Below, piece by piece: positions 1 through 8,882 of a DNA stretch of 64,000 nt. Within the stretch, counting starts at the first letter, position 1. The number at the start of each line of letters is the position of its first letter. The position numbers and the translations under genes were made by a program. Source of the stretch: Sphingomonas aliaeris. GTDB lineage: Bacteria; Pseudomonadota; Alphaproteobacteria; Sphingomonadales; Sphingomonadaceae. The notes beneath the pieces are model-generated. The model did no database searches and was not told the DNA's origin. It saw only the letters and a program-made list of their open reading frames with translations. Location of the stretch: NCBI RefSeq assembly GCF_016743815.1, contig NZ_CP061035.1:250501-314500 (forward strand), given 5' to 3'.

Positions 1-1230
1 CAGGGCGACCTGTCGATGGCGTTCAAGGGCGCGAGCGTCGTCACGGCGGAGTATCGCGCCGGACTAGCTGTGCATGCCGCGGCCGAAACGATGACGGCGA
101 CCGCGTCTTTCGCCGGTGGACGGCTGGAATTGTGGTTGCCGACACAAGCGCCGGGGCTGGCGCGCGCCGCCGCCGCGGCGACGCTTGGGATCGCGGAGAA
201 TGACGTGACGGTTCACGCCATGCTCGCCGGGGGATCGTTCGGCGCCAATCTGGAAAATCTGGTGGCGGAGCAGGCGGCGTTACTCGCGCGGGAAATGAAG
301 CGGCCGGTGCAGCTCGTCTGGTCGCGCAGCGAGGACATATTGCACGACCGCTATCGCCCGCCCGCCGCCGCCCGCATGACCGCGCGGCTGGCGGCGAACG
401 GACAGATTAGCGGGTGGCTCGCCAAGATCGCCGCACCGCCGACCGGGCACGAATTGCTGGACCGATTGATGCCGGGGGACCGGATCGCGGGGCTGGCGAT
501 GAAGGCGGGGGGCAGCGGGGATCGCTATGCCGTGGCCGGCGCACGGCCATTCTATCGCATCCCGAGTTACGCGGTCGATCACCACCCCGCGGAGATCGGC
601 GTGCCCACCGGGCATTGGCGGTCGGGTGCGCACAGCTACACCTGTTTCTTCACCGAATGCTTCCTCGACGAGCTGGCGCATGTCGCGAATACCGAACCTT
701 TATCCTACCGGATCGGGATGCTGGGCAGCGACATCCGGCTGGCGCGATGCCTGTCGACGGTCGCGTCGCTGGGCGGTTGGGAAGGCGGTATTCCCGGCAG
801 CGGCCAGGGCATCGCCTGCCATGCATTCCGGGGCAGCTATATCGCGGTGCTGGTCGAGGCGCATATGGGTGACGGCCAGGCGATCAGCGTCGACCGGATC
901 GTCGCCGCGGTCGATTGCGGACGTCAGGTGAACCCCGATATCGTCCGCCAGATGATCGAGGGCGGATTGATCTTCGGCATGGCACAGGCGATCGGCGCAT
1001 CGACCGGCTTTACCGAGAACCTAGCGGATGCGCGGACGCTGGCCGATCTCAACCTGCCGCGCCTGGCCGATACGCCCGACATCACCGTCGAACTGATCCG
1101 CAGCGAGGCGGAACCGGGCGGGGTCAGCGAACTCGCGGTGCCGCCGGTCGCGCCGGCCATCGCCAACGCATTGCAATCCGCCACCGGCGTGCGGATGCGC
1201 GGGCTTCCGCTCAGATTTGGAGACATGTGA
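1..1230 (+). CDS. Molybdopterin-binding subunit of an aerobic-type hydroxylase (IorB-like), 5'-truncated
   Basis: C-terminal part (about 409 residues) of a xanthine oxidase-family large subunit. The frame is open from base 1, so the true start lies upstream of the window. The text reads like isoquinoline 1-oxidoreductase beta subunits: a Gly-rich loop around LAGGSFGANLE, the stretch VPTGHWRSGAHSYTCFFTE, a late IVAAVDCGRQVNPD segment and a PPVAPAIANAL tail. The family binds molybdopterin cytosine dinucleotide and hydroxylates N-heterocycles or aldehydes, working with a small 2Fe-2S subunit that should lie upstream. The substrate cannot be read from this fragment. Its stop overlaps the start region of hemH. 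Confidence 0.85.
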   Translation, partial: QGDLSMAFKGASVVTAEYRAGLAVHAAAETMTATASFAGGRLELWLPTQAPGLARAAAAATLGIAENDVTVHAMLAGGSFGANLENLVAEQAALLAREMKRPVQLVWSRSEDILHDRYRPPAAARMTARLAANGQISGWLAKIAAPPTGHELLDRLMPGDRIAGLAMKAGGSGDRYAVAGARPFYRIPSYAVDHHPAEIGVPTGHWRSGAHSYTCFFTECFLDELAHVANTEPLSYRIGMLGSDIRLARCLSTVASLGGWEGGIPGSGQGIACHAFRGSYIAVLVEAHMGDGQAISVDRIVAAVDCGRQVNPDIVRQMIEGGLIFGMAQAIGASTGFTENLADARTLADLNLPRLADTPDITVELIRSEAEPGGVSELAVPPVAPAIANALQSATGVRMRGLPLRFGDM

Positions 1231-2233
1231 TCCTTCCTCCCGGCCACCCCCCGTACCGAAGCCCAAGATCGGCGTGCTGCTGACCAACCTCGGCACGCCC
1301 GACGGCCCGGATGCGAAATCGGTCAAACGCTATCTCGGCGAATTCCTGTCCGATCGCCGCGTCGTGGAAATCCCGCAGATCGCATGGCAGCCGATCCTGC
1401 GCGGCATCATCCTGAACACGCGCCCGAAAAAATCCGCGCACGCCTACGGTCTGGTATGGCGCGAGGATGGGTCGCCGCTCGCCGCGATCACGCGGTTGCA
1501 GGCGGCGGCGCTGAAGGACGCGTTCGGCCCCGGCGTGCTGGTCGACTGGGCGATGCGCTACGGGAATCCGTCGATCGCGCACCGCTTGCAGGCGATGAAG
1601 GATGCGGGGTGCGAGCGCATCCTGATCGCGCCGTTGTATCCGCAATATTGCGCCGCGACGACCGCAACTGCCAACGACAAGGCGTTCGCCGTATTGGCGG
1701 GGATGCGCTGGCAACCGGCGGTGCGCACGTTGCCGCCCTATCACGACGACGAGTCCTATATCGCCGCGCTGAAGACGTCGGTCGAAACGTCGCTGGCGGC
1801 GCTGGATTTCGAGCCCGAGGCGATCGTCGCCAGTTTTCACGGCATGCCGCAGCGCACGCTGGAGCTGGGTGATCCGTATCATTGCCACTGCCAGAAGACC
1901 GCGCGACTGCTGGCCGCCGCGATGGGACGCGAGGTGATCGTGGCGTTCCAGTCGCGCTTCGGGCGGGCAAAATGGCTGACTCCGGCGACCGACGTAACGC
2001 TGGAGGCCTTGCCGGGAACGGGTGTGAAGAAGGTCGCGATCCTGGCGCCGGGCTTTTCCGCCGATTGTCTCGAAACGCTGGAGGAACTGAGTATTCGCGG
2101 GCGCGAGAGCTTCGTCGCGGCCGGTGGAACGCATTTCGCATATCTGCCGTGCCTGAACGACAGCGAGCCCGGCATTCATATGTTACAAAGGTTGATCGCA
2201 CGGGAGCTTGAAGGCTGGACGCCAAGGCCGTAG
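1227..2233 (+). CDS. hemH: Ferrochelatase (probable -1 indel near the start)
   Basis: Inserts Fe2+ into protoporphyrin IX, the last step of haem synthesis. Family marks are the N-terminal GVLLTNLGTPD, the catalytic-His segment SFHGMPQRTLELGDPY and the C-terminal LAPGFSADCLETLEEL with its conserved Glu; length is about 335 aa, normal for the family. The start is uncertain. The uninterrupted frame can begin only at a TTG (1217) with no ribosome site. A GTG at 1227, six bases after GGAG, would give an N-terminus MILPPGHPP that joins the ferrochelatase frame if one C is missing from the C6 run at 1247-1252. I prefer that reading. The gene overlaps the stop of the preceding hydroxylase subunit. 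Confidence 0.9.
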
Positions 2234-2270
2234 CGTCCGGTTGCAGCAACAGCTAACCCAGGAGAGAGAT

Positions 2271-2992
2271 ATGGCACGCGTCGCAATTGTCACGGGGGTA
2301 CGCGTGGTATCGGCGAGGCGATCAGCCTTGCGCTGAGGGATATGGGGCTGTCCGTCGCGGCGAACTATGCCGGCAATGACGAACGCGCGCGCGAGTTCAC
2401 CGAACGCACCGGGATCAAGGCGTATAAGTGGGACGTCAGCGACTATGACGCCTGCCAGGCGGGCTGCGCGCAGGTCGCCGAGGAATTGGGCGACGTGGAT
2501 ATCGTCGTCAACAATGCCGGCATCACGCGCGACGGGACGATCCTGAAGATGACCTATCAGGACTGGAAAGAGGTGATGGACACCAATCTGGGGGGCTGTT
2601 TCAACATGGCGAAGGCGGTGTTCCCGGGCATGCGCAGCCGCAAATGGGGCCGCATCGTCAATATCGGATCGATCAACGGGCAGGCGGGGCAATATGGCCA
2701 GGTGAATTACGCCGCCGCGAAATCGGGCATTCACGGCTTCACCAAGGCGCTGGCGCAGGAAGGCGCGCGGGCCGGCGTAACGGTGAATGCGATCGCACCG
2801 GGCTATATCGACACCGACATGGTCGCCGCTGTGCCGGCCGATGTGCTGGAGAAGATCGTCGCGAAAATCCCGGTCGGACGGCTTGGGCAGGCGCACGAGA
2901 TCGCGCGCGGCGTGGCGTTCCTGTGTTCCGAGGATGGCGGGTTCGTCACCGGATCGACGCTGTCGATCAACGGCGGGCAGCATATGTACTGA
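2271..2992 (+). CDS. phbB: Acetoacetyl-CoA reductase (PhaB type), frame broken by a 1-nt deletion
   Basis: SDR enzyme that reduces acetoacetyl-CoA to (R)-3-hydroxybutyryl-CoA for polyhydroxybutyrate. The start ATG follows GGAGAGAGAT and gives MARVAIVTG. The frame then breaks in the G5 run at 2294-2298; adding one G restores the Rossmann motif TGGTRGIGEAI and joins the remaining 216 codons. Later motifs are intact: NNAGITRDGT, the catalytic Ser in IGSINGQ, and YAAAKSG with the Tyr-Lys pair; the end INGGQHMY is typical. The rest is undamaged, so a sequencing error is likelier than a pseudogene. It follows hemH by 37 bases. Confidence 0.85.
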
Positions 2993-3135
2993 CGGGCGCC
3001 GGCGGCAAAGCCGCCGATGCGCAAGGCGCAGCGCCCGGCGGGGCCGGCGGGGCGGGGGCTTGGTCCCCCGCTCCGGCCGACGGCTTTGCTGGCGGCGTTG
3101 GTAAGCTATTCGCGCCGAACCACAATTTTCCCACC

Positions 3136-3204
3136 CCGTTCGCGCTGAGCCTGTCGAAGCACCTGTCCCCAGATCCCGCCCTTCGACAAGCTCAGGACGA
3201 ACGG
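3136..3204. repeat. Inverted repeat, family A (TTCGTGCTGAG-type)
   Basis: Two facing arms, CCGTTCGCGCTGAGCCTGTC and the mirror arm ending CTCAGGACGAACGG, about 20 bases apart. The same arms recur at 6331-6400, 8668-8738, 35491-35568 and 60421-60446. It lies in the 367-bp space between phbB and the convergent glycine-zipper gene; the rest of that space is a GC-rich run (3000-3110) with no convincing gene. Confidence 0.8.
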
Positions 3205-3277
3205 TGGCTTGGATCGGGCCTCCGAAGAGTTTCGGACGAACGGGTCTGCCACACAGGGTTCAAACCGCCAAAACGTT

Positions 3278-3311
3278 GAAGGCCGGCCCCCGAAATCGGG
3301 AACCGGCCTTC
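3278..3311. terminator. Hairpin between convergent genes
   Basis: Strong hairpin: arms GAAGGCCGG and CCGGCCTTC enclose an inner CCCGA/TCGGG stem. It sits just past the end of the glycine-zipper gene (minus strand) and downstream of phbB. There is no long T run on either side, so a role as transcript end or stabiliser is inferred from position. Confidence 0.5.
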
Positions 3312-3359
3312 GCCCTCAGCTACGCAACACGAGGGATAGGGGAAACCCTGTGTCCGGGA

Positions 3360-3752
3360 TCAGCGGCGGCAACCGCGCGGATCGTCCGAGCGATCGATCG
3401 CGCGACCGGCAAGTGCGCCACCACCGGCACCCAGCACCGTGCCGAGCAGGCGGTCGCCGCGTCCGGCGACGACGTTGCCGAGCAGGCCGCCGGCGATCGC
3501 GCCGATCACCGTACCGCCGGTATTGTCGCAACGGTTGCTGCGGCGGTTGTTGTAGTAGCGGCGGTCGTCGCGATAGTTGCGGCGGTCGTCGCGGTAATTG
3601 CGGCGGTCATCGCGATAGCCGCGATACTGCGTCTGATACTGGTCGCCATAATAGCCATCGCTATAACGCTGCGCCGAAGCGGGCGTGGCGGAGACCAGAG
3701 CGGCGGAGCTCATGGCGATTGCGGTGGCAGCGAGCGTGAATTTCTTGAACAT
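3360..3752 (-). CDS. Glycine-zipper 2TM (17 kDa antigen-like) protein
   Basis: Exported 130-aa protein. Residues 1-28 form a signal peptide (MFKKFTLAATAIAMSSAAL then ATPASAQ). The mature N-terminus holds three consecutive copies of a YRDDRRN-type heptad (21-nt tandem repeats near 3540-3620), an unusual highly charged Tyr/Arg/Asp spacer. The C-terminal half has the glycine-zipper pattern GAIAGGLLGNVVAGRG and GTVLGAGGGALAG, as in the Rickettsia 17 kDa antigen family, which inserts in or lines the outer membrane. It lacks a lipobox Cys at the cleavage site. The exact role is unknown. Confidence 0.8.
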   Translation of the reverse strand: MFKKFTLAATAIAMSSAALVSATPASAQRYSDGYYGDQYQTQYRGYRDDRRNYRDDRRNYRDDRRYYNNRRSNRCDNTGGTVIGAIAGGLLGNVVAGRGDRLLGTVLGAGGGALAGRAIDRSDDPRGCRR

Positions 3753-3935
3753 CGTCTTTCTCCCAGGCCGTGCATCGTAAAATCTGTTCGACGAAGCGGC
3801 TGAACTCCTTCGATGACATGACTTCTGCCCGAGTCGCATTGAGCGATCCCTGAATGCGTTCGTTATCCTTCGTTCATGATGCGGGGCAGGCGGATCAAAG
3901 GCTGGCTCGCCGGGGGATCGCGGGTATGAGGGCGC

Positions 3936-4949
3936 GTGCGAACCTGGCTCCTGATCCTGCTGCTGCCCGTGTTGACCCCCGGCTGGGACGGTGCCTCTAG
4001 GCTCGGGCTGCTGGGGCCGAAGGTGGACTTCACCGCGACGCCGGTGGCGCTGGACGCAAGCGATCCGGCGCGCCGGACGGTCGGGCGGCTGACCTATCTG
4101 GGCGGGGTCGAACTGAAGAGTCCGGATCCGGTATTTGGCGGGTTTTCGTCGCTGACGGTCGAGGGGCGGCGCTTCACGCTGCTGAGCGACGGCGGCAATA
4201 TCGTGCGATTCGATCTGGACGGGCGATGGGGGATCAGTGCGCGCCAGTTCGCCGAATTGCCCGGCGGCCCCGATACGGGATGGAGAAAGCGCGACCGGGA
4301 CAGCGAATCGATCATCGTCGATCCGGCGACGGGCGACCGGTCGATCGGGTTCGAATTCGCCAATGCAATCTGGCGATACGATCGCGACCTGACCAGGGTG
4401 TGCCGGCACGCCGCACCCCGCGCGATGCGGAAATGGAACGAGAATGGCGGGCCGGAGGCGATGGTGCGGCTGGCGGACGGCGCGACGATCGTATTCTCTG
4501 AAACGACGCGACCGAAGACCAGCACCGGCAAGCGCGGGGCCGGACGCATCGCGATCCGATTCGCGGGCGATCCTACCGCGCGGCCCAATGCCGGATTCCG
4601 CTTCCTGTATATGCCGCCCGCCGATTACGATCCGAGCGACGCGGCGTTGCTGCCGGACGGGCGGATACTGGTGCTCAACCGTGCCTTCACCTTCCCTTTC
4701 AACTTCACGGCCAAGCTGACTATCGTCGATCCGAAAGCGATTCGGCCGGGCGAACGCGTGCGGGGGGAAGAGATCGCGACCTTCGCCGCGCCGGTGCTGC
4801 ACGATAATTTTGAGGGGATCGCGGTGGTGCGCGAGGGCGATGACACGGTGATCTGGATGGTGTCGGACGACAACCAGCTGTTCCTGCAACGCAGCCTGTT
4901 GCTCAAGTTCCGACTGGACCCCGCGGTGCTCGGGGTACCGGGCCGCTAG
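3936..4949 (+). CDS. Phytase-like esterase-like protein
   Basis: Predicted secreted 337-aa protein. The GTG start gives a hydrophobic leader MRTWLLILLLPVLTPG. The body matches the 'esterase-like activity of phytase' family: FGGFSSLTVEGRRFTLLSDGG near residue 70, a central RDSESIIVDPATG and a late HDNFEGIAVV. Such proteins fold as beta-propellers and are suggested to hydrolyse phospho- or carboxyl-esters; no substrate can be assigned. The gene stands alone, divergent from the glycine-zipper gene and convergent with rpmB. Confidence 0.75.
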   Translation: MRTWLLILLLPVLTPGWDGASRLGLLGPKVDFTATPVALDASDPARRTVGRLTYLGGVELKSPDPVFGGFSSLTVEGRRFTLLSDGGNIVRFDLDGRWGISARQFAELPGGPDTGWRKRDRDSESIIVDPATGDRSIGFEFANAIWRYDRDLTRVCRHAAPRAMRKWNENGGPEAMVRLADGATIVFSETTRPKTSTGKRGAGRIAIRFAGDPTARPNAGFRFLYMPPADYDPSDAALLPDGRILVLNRAFTFPFNFTAKLTIVDPKAIRPGERVRGEEIATFAAPVLHDNFEGIAVVREGDDTVIWMVSDDNQLFLQRSLLLKFRLDPAVLGVPGR

Positions 4950-4997
4950 CCCAGCCCGGCCATAGCCTTGGTCTTCGACCGCGACACAAACGCCGAC

Positions 4998-5026
4998 GGC
5001 CCGCTCTCCGATATGAAGAGCGGGCC
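4998..5026. terminator. Hairpin between the phytase-like gene and rpmB
   Basis: Perfect 10-bp stem GGCCCGCTCT / AGAGCGGGCC around a nine-base loop, placed between two convergent genes. It can serve both strands; the T run is weak. Confidence 0.6.
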
Positions 5027-5052
5027 GGCAATCTCGCTATACGCAAGGACTG

Positions 5053-5349
5053 TTAGGCGGCGACCGCCGTGTCGAGCTTCTTGCGGACATCGCGCTTCAG
5101 GCGACGTGCACGCAGCGACAGCTTGTCGTCGGTCGTCTTGACCAGCCAGTTGTCCAGGCCGCCGACATGCTCGACCGAACGCAGGCCGTGCGTCGAGACG
5201 CGCAGCTTGACCGAAGTGCCGAGTGCGTCCGACATCAGCGTCACGTTCTGCAGATTCGGCAGGAATGTCCGCTTGGTCTTGTTGTTCGCGTGGGAAACGT
5301 TGTTACCCACCATCCGGCCCTTGCCGGTCAGCTCGCAAATGCGCGACAT
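5053..5349 (-). CDS. rpmB: 50S ribosomal protein L28
   Basis: 98-aa structural protein of the large ribosomal subunit. The N-terminus [20 protein letters not shown] and the segment [10 protein letters not shown] are diagnostic, followed by the basic [15 protein letters not shown] tail. Length is normal for Alphaproteobacteria. The start is the ATG before SRICEL; the longer upstream frame is not supported. Monocistronic here, with a hairpin downstream at 4998-5026. Confidence 0.97.
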   Translation of the reverse strand: MSRICELTGKGRMVGNNVSHANNKTKRTFLPNLQNVTLMSDALGTSVKLRVSTHGLRSVEHVGGLDNWLVKTTDDKLSLRARRLKRDVRKKLDTAVAA

Positions 5350-5513
5350 GTTCGCTAATCCTGATTTCCGGACGCCAGACGGTGTCCTGTAAAGGCGGCG
5401 CGGATAGCCGGATCGGGCAAGGGCGTCAACCGATTCACGCAAGAAAACGATGCAACCATGCGCGCAATGGCGGCGTTATTACGCAAACGATTCGATTCCA
5501 CGGGAGGACTCAC

Positions 5514-5753
5514 ATGCGCGCTATCCTAATCCTGATCGGGCTTGCCGCCCTGGTCGTCGTCGGCCTCATGTCGGTCGGGCTGCTGAAACTGAACGCCTCG
5601 CCGGGATCGCTACCGAGCGTGCATGTCGAAGGCGGCAGCGCGCCCAAGGTGAATGCGGACGTCGCGAAGATCGTCGTCGGCACCGAGAACAAGACCGTCG
5701 CCGTCCCGACGCTGAAGGTCGATCGTCCGGAAGGCAATTCGACCGCGCAGTAA
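5514..5753 (+). CDS. Small membrane-anchored protein of unknown function
   Basis: 79 aa, start supported by GGGAGG nine bases upstream. One N-terminal membrane segment (residues 2-22, AILILIGLAALVVVGLMSVG) precedes a polar Val-rich tail (KIVVGTENKTVAVPTLKV) that would face the periplasm. I recognise no family. It lies just upstream of tadA in the same direction (about 70 bases apart) and could be cotranscribed. Confidence 0.65.
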   Translation: MRAILILIGLAALVVVGLMSVGLLKLNASPGSLPSVHVEGGSAPKVNADVAKIVVGTENKTVAVPTLKVDRPEGNSTAQ

Positions 5754-5823
5754 TGGTATCGGCCCGTCCCGCCACGCCTGGACAGGCATGGCGGTGACCG
5801 CGGAGAGCGGGCATAGGGCAGGG

Positions 5824-6273
5824 ATGTTCCCGATGCCCGCCCCTATGCGCGCCGCACTGGATGCCGCCGCCACCGCCGCGGCCGCGGGAGAGGTTCCGGT
5901 GGGTGCCGTCGTGATGCTCGACGGGAAGATCGTCGCCACCGCCGCCAATGCGCCGCGTGCGCTGAACGACCCCACCGCGCATGCCGAGATACTGGCGATT
6001 CGCGCCGCCGCGCAGGCGCTCGGCCGCGACCGGCTGGACGATTGCGATCTGTGGGTGACGCTGGAGCCGTGCGCGATGTGCGCGGGTGCGATCGCGCATG
6101 CCCGGATTGCGCGGCTCTATTACGGAGCAGAAGATGCCAAGGGCGGCGCGGTCGCGCATGGACCGCGATTCTTCGGGCAGCCGACCTGTCATCACCGGCC
6201 CGAAATCTATTCCGGCATCGGCGAGGAAGAGGCGGGTGCGCTGCTGAAGGGATTTTTTGCGGGACGGCGGTGA
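5824..6273 (+). CDS. tadA: tRNA-specific adenosine deaminase
   Basis: Converts the wobble adenosine of tRNA-Arg(ACG) to inosine. Zinc cytidine-deaminase fold: HAEILAI supplies the His ligand and catalytic Glu, and PCAMCAGAI the two Cys ligands. The start at 5824 is chosen because AGGG lies five bases upstream; ATGs at 5788 and 5833 are alternatives, and the shorter ones fit the usual 145-150 aa. An essential housekeeping enzyme in most bacteria. Confidence 0.92.
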   Translation: MFPMPAPMRAALDAAATAAAAGEVPVGAVVMLDGKIVATAANAPRALNDPTAHAEILAIRAAAQALGRDRLDDCDLWVTLEPCAMCAGAIAHARIARLYYGAEDAKGGAVAHGPRFFGQPTCHHRPEIYSGIGEEEAGALLKGFFAGRR

Positions 6274-6330
6274 CGTTATCCCGAGAGCGCGCACACGCTG
6301 CTTGTTCCCAAGGCTGGACCAAGGTCACGG

Positions 6331-6400
6331 TCCCGTTCGCCCGAACCTGTCGAGGTCATGTGCGAGGCACCTGTGCTTCGACAAGCTCAGCACGAACGGG
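6331..6400. repeat. Inverted repeat, family A, one arm decayed
   Basis: Right arm ACCTGTGCTTCGACAAGCTC plus AGCACGAACGGG is intact; the left arm (6331-6356) is a decayed mirror copy. Lies between the convergent tadA and the OmpA lipoprotein gene. Confidence 0.65.
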
Positions 6401-6453
6401 TCGGTAAAAGGGGCGCCATGTCCAGCGGCGCCCTATTCTACCTGCGCCGTGTT

Positions 6454-7131
6454 CTATCGACGCAGGTCGTTCTGCGAGATGGGGACGATCTTGATTTCGA
6501 CGCGACGGTTGGCGGCGCGGCCGTCTTCGGTATCGTTGGAGGCGATCGGCTGCGTCTCGCCGTAGCCGCGGGTCGCGATGCGGGCGGATTGCACGCCGTG
6601 GCCCGACAGGTAATCGGCGACCGAGATCGCGCGACGTTCCGACAGACCCTGATTATAGGCGTCGCTGCCGGTCGAATCGGTGTGGCCGTACACGTCGATA
6701 TACGTCTCGCGATACTGGCCGAGCACGTCGGAGACGCGGTCCAGCGTGCTGCGGAACTGCGGCTGCACGTCGGCGCTGTTATAGGCGAAGTTGATGCCCG
6801 ACGGGATGTTGAGGATCAGATCGTCGCCCTGACGGATCACCTGCACGTCGGTGCCGGCCGTACGGGCGCGGAGTTCGCGTTCCTGATTGTCCATATAGGC
6901 GCCGATCCCGGCCCCCGCGATGCCGCCCAGACCCGCGCCGACGATCTTCGCGGTCCGGTCGTTGCGTCCGCCGACGATGTCGCCGAGCAGATAGCCGCCG
7001 AGCGCGCCGCCGATACCGCCCAGCGCGGTCTTCGAGATCGAACGCTGCCCGGTTTCCGGATCCGTGACGCAACCGCTGGCGGTCAGGACGACGGCCATTG
7101 CGGCGCCGATCAGCAATTTCGGTGAGGGCAT
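6454..7131 (-). CDS. OmpA-family lipoprotein (YiaD/Pal-like) with glycine zipper
   Basis: 225-aa outer-membrane lipoprotein. The signal peptide ends in the lipobox TASGC (Cys near residue 21). Residues 35-90 form a glycine-zipper hairpin (GGIGGALGGYLLGDIVGG, GAGLGGIAGAGIGAYMD). The C-terminal OmpA domain carries the peptidoglycan-binding pattern VYGHTDSTGSDAYNQGLSERRA and RGYGETQPIASN with NRRVEIKI at the end. It should tether the outer membrane to peptidoglycan. Start chosen at MPSPKLL, eight bases after GGAG. It is divergent from the CNNM transporter gene. Confidence 0.9.
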   Translation of the reverse strand: MPSPKLLIGAAMAVVLTASGCVTDPETGQRSISKTALGGIGGALGGYLLGDIVGGRNDRTAKIVGAGLGGIAGAGIGAYMDNQERELRARTAGTDVQVIRQGDDLILNIPSGINFAYNSADVQPQFRSTLDRVSDVLGQYRETYIDVYGHTDSTGSDAYNQGLSERRAISVADYLSGHGVQSARIATRGYGETQPIASNDTEDGRAANRRVEIKIVPISQNDLRR

Positions 7132-7309
7132 GGACTTCACTCCTTTGGTGGCGGGCGCGATGGCGACGGCCGTCTGTATTGGTTTCGGCCGGACAACTCG
7201 GGCCTGCGTCCAATTGTTCCGGGAGCGATTTGAACGCAATCTGGAGCAACTGCCAGCGCGATTTCCCAGAAGATCGGTTGGCAATCGCGGCGATGTGCTG
7301 CAAGAGCCT

Positions 7310-8632
7310 GTGCAGCGACATGGCACCGCTTCCCCCTTCCCCTGGATCGACGTGGCGATCATCCTCGCGCTGATCGCGTTGAACGGCGTCTTCGCGATGT
7401 CCGAACTGGCGATCGTCTCCGCGCGCAAGGCCCGGCTGGAAGCGATGGCGCGCGCAGGGAAACGTGGCGCACGCGCCGCGATGCTGCTCGCCGCCGATCC
7501 CGGAAAATTCCTGTCGACGGTGCAGATCGGCATCACGCTGATCGGTATTCTGGCGGGTGCCTATTCGGGCGCGAGCCTGGGTGCGCCGGTCGCCGCGCGG
7601 CTTGGCTGGCTGGGCTTTTCGCCGGAAACGACGGGCACGATCGGCTTCGCGCTGGTCATCGGCATCACGACCTATTTCTCGCTGATCGTCGGCGAACTCG
7701 TTCCCAAGCAGATCGCGCTGCGTGCGCCCGAACCGATCGCCGCGTTCATGGCGCCGCCGATGCGCTGGATCGCCTGGGGCACCGCGCCGCTCGGCTGGCT
7801 GCTCGATTCGTCCAGCGCCTTGCTGTTCAAGCTGATGCGACTGAAGCGCGAGACCGAGGATCACGTCACCGCCGAGGAACTGCATCTGATCGTCGCGGAG
7901 GCGAGCAAATCGGGCGTGATCGAGGAGCATGAACGCTCGATCATCTCGGGCGTGGTCCGGCTCGCCGATCGTCCCGTGCGCGAGGTGATGACGCCGCGGA
8001 CCGAAATCGAATGGATCGATATCGGGCTGGAGGAAGACGGTATCCGCGCGGCGCTGCTCGGCATGACGCACAGCCGGTTGCCGGTGGCTGAAGGATCGGT
8101 CGATGCGGTGATCGGGGTGGTGCAGGCGCGCGACATCGCGATCGCCCTGCTCGGCAACGATCCGCTCGATCTGCGCGCGCTGCTGCGCCAGGCGCCGGTC
8201 GTGCTGGATCAGCTGGACGCGATGGACGCGTTGAGCGCGCTGCGGCAGGCGGAAGTGCCGATGGCGTTGCTGCACGACGAATACGGCCATTTCGAAGGCA
8301 TCGTCACACCGGCCGACCTGCTTGCCGCGATCGCCGGCGAGTTCGCGTCCGACAGCAATCCGGAGGATTCGCCGTCCGTCGTGGAGCGCGACGACGGATC
8401 GTTGCTGGTGTCGGGCCAGATGGCGGTGGATGCGCTGGCCGAGCGGCTCGGCATCGACCTGCCCGAGGACCGGGATTATGCGACCGTCGCCGGGTTGGCG
8501 CTTGCGGTCTTCCGTCACCTGCCCGGCGAGGGCGAAAGCTTCGTCGAGCAGGGCTGGAAGTTCGAGGTGGTCGATCTCGACGGGCGGCGGATCGACAAGT
8601 TGCTGGTCAGCGCGGTCGTTTCGCGCGGCTGA
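7310..8632 (+). CDS. CNNM/CorC-family (HlyC/TlyC-like) membrane protein
   Basis: About 440 aa. N-terminal DUF21 membrane domain (WIDVAIILALIALNGVFAMS, later TYFSLIVGELVPKQIALR), a pair of CBS domains beginning near VREVMTPRTEIEWID, and a C-terminal CorC/HlyC domain (EDRDYATVAGLAL). Members export Mg2+ or other divalent cations; the old name 'haemolysin' is misleading. The start is unclear: GTG 7310 and GTG 7295 are in frame with weak ribosome sites. An ATG at 7321 would give MAPLPPFPWID if one C were missing from the C run at 7332-7336, so a small indel here is possible. Confidence 0.85.
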   Translation: MQRHGTASPFPWIDVAIILALIALNGVFAMSELAIVSARKARLEAMARAGKRGARAAMLLAADPGKFLSTVQIGITLIGILAGAYSGASLGAPVAARLGWLGFSPETTGTIGFALVIGITTYFSLIVGELVPKQIALRAPEPIAAFMAPPMRWIAWGTAPLGWLLDSSSALLFKLMRLKRETEDHVTAEELHLIVAEASKSGVIEEHERSIISGVVRLADRPVREVMTPRTEIEWIDIGLEEDGIRAALLGMTHSRLPVAEGSVDAVIGVVQARDIAIALLGNDPLDLRALLRQAPVVLDQLDAMDALSALRQAEVPMALLHDEYGHFEGIVTPADLLAAIAGEFASDSNPEDSPSVVERDDGSLLVSGQMAVDALAERLGIDLPEDRDYATVAGLALAVFRHLPGEGESFVEQGWKFEVVDLDGRRIDKLLVSAVVSRG

Positions 8633-8667
8633 GTTTGCGGCTTACGACGTAGGCCCATCCATACCTG

Positions 8668-8738
8668 CCGTTCGTCCTGAGCGTGTCGAAGGGCGGGTAG
8701 CGCAGGACAGGTGCTTCGACAGGCTCAGCACGAACGGG
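8668..8738. repeat. Inverted repeat, family A
   Basis: Arms CCGTTCGTCCTGAGCGTGTC and GTGCTTCGACAGGCTCAGCA plus CGAACGGG, about 20 bases apart. In the 250-bp gap between the convergent CNNM gene and the HhH protein gene. Confidence 0.8.
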
Positions 8739-8836
8739 TGGGGGGCAGGGTATCCCATCAAGGCGGACGCGTTCCGATGCCCACCCGGCGGCTTGCGACG
8801 ACGATGATACTCTAACGGTGGGCTCGCGGCGGGGTG

Positions 8837-8857
8837 GACCCCGGAACGAGTCCGGGG
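8837..8857. repeat. Short palindrome ACCCCGGA-N5-TCCGGGGT
   Basis: Perfect 8-bp arms around ACGAG, just beyond the 3' end of the minus-strand HhH protein gene. Could act as a transcript-end hairpin or be a member of another palindromic family; I see only one copy here. Confidence 0.5.
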
Positions 8858-8882
8858 TGACGACAAAGGCGGGGAAGTCGGC

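Noticed and set aside
2271..2992. phbB as a true pseudogene
   Set aside because: A single missing G in a G run, with everything else intact and similar lesions in unrelated essential genes, points to sequence error.
6779..8518. 579-codon minus-strand frame opposite the CNNM gene
   Set aside because: Arg/His-rich shadow; its last part overlaps the OmpA gene in another frame.
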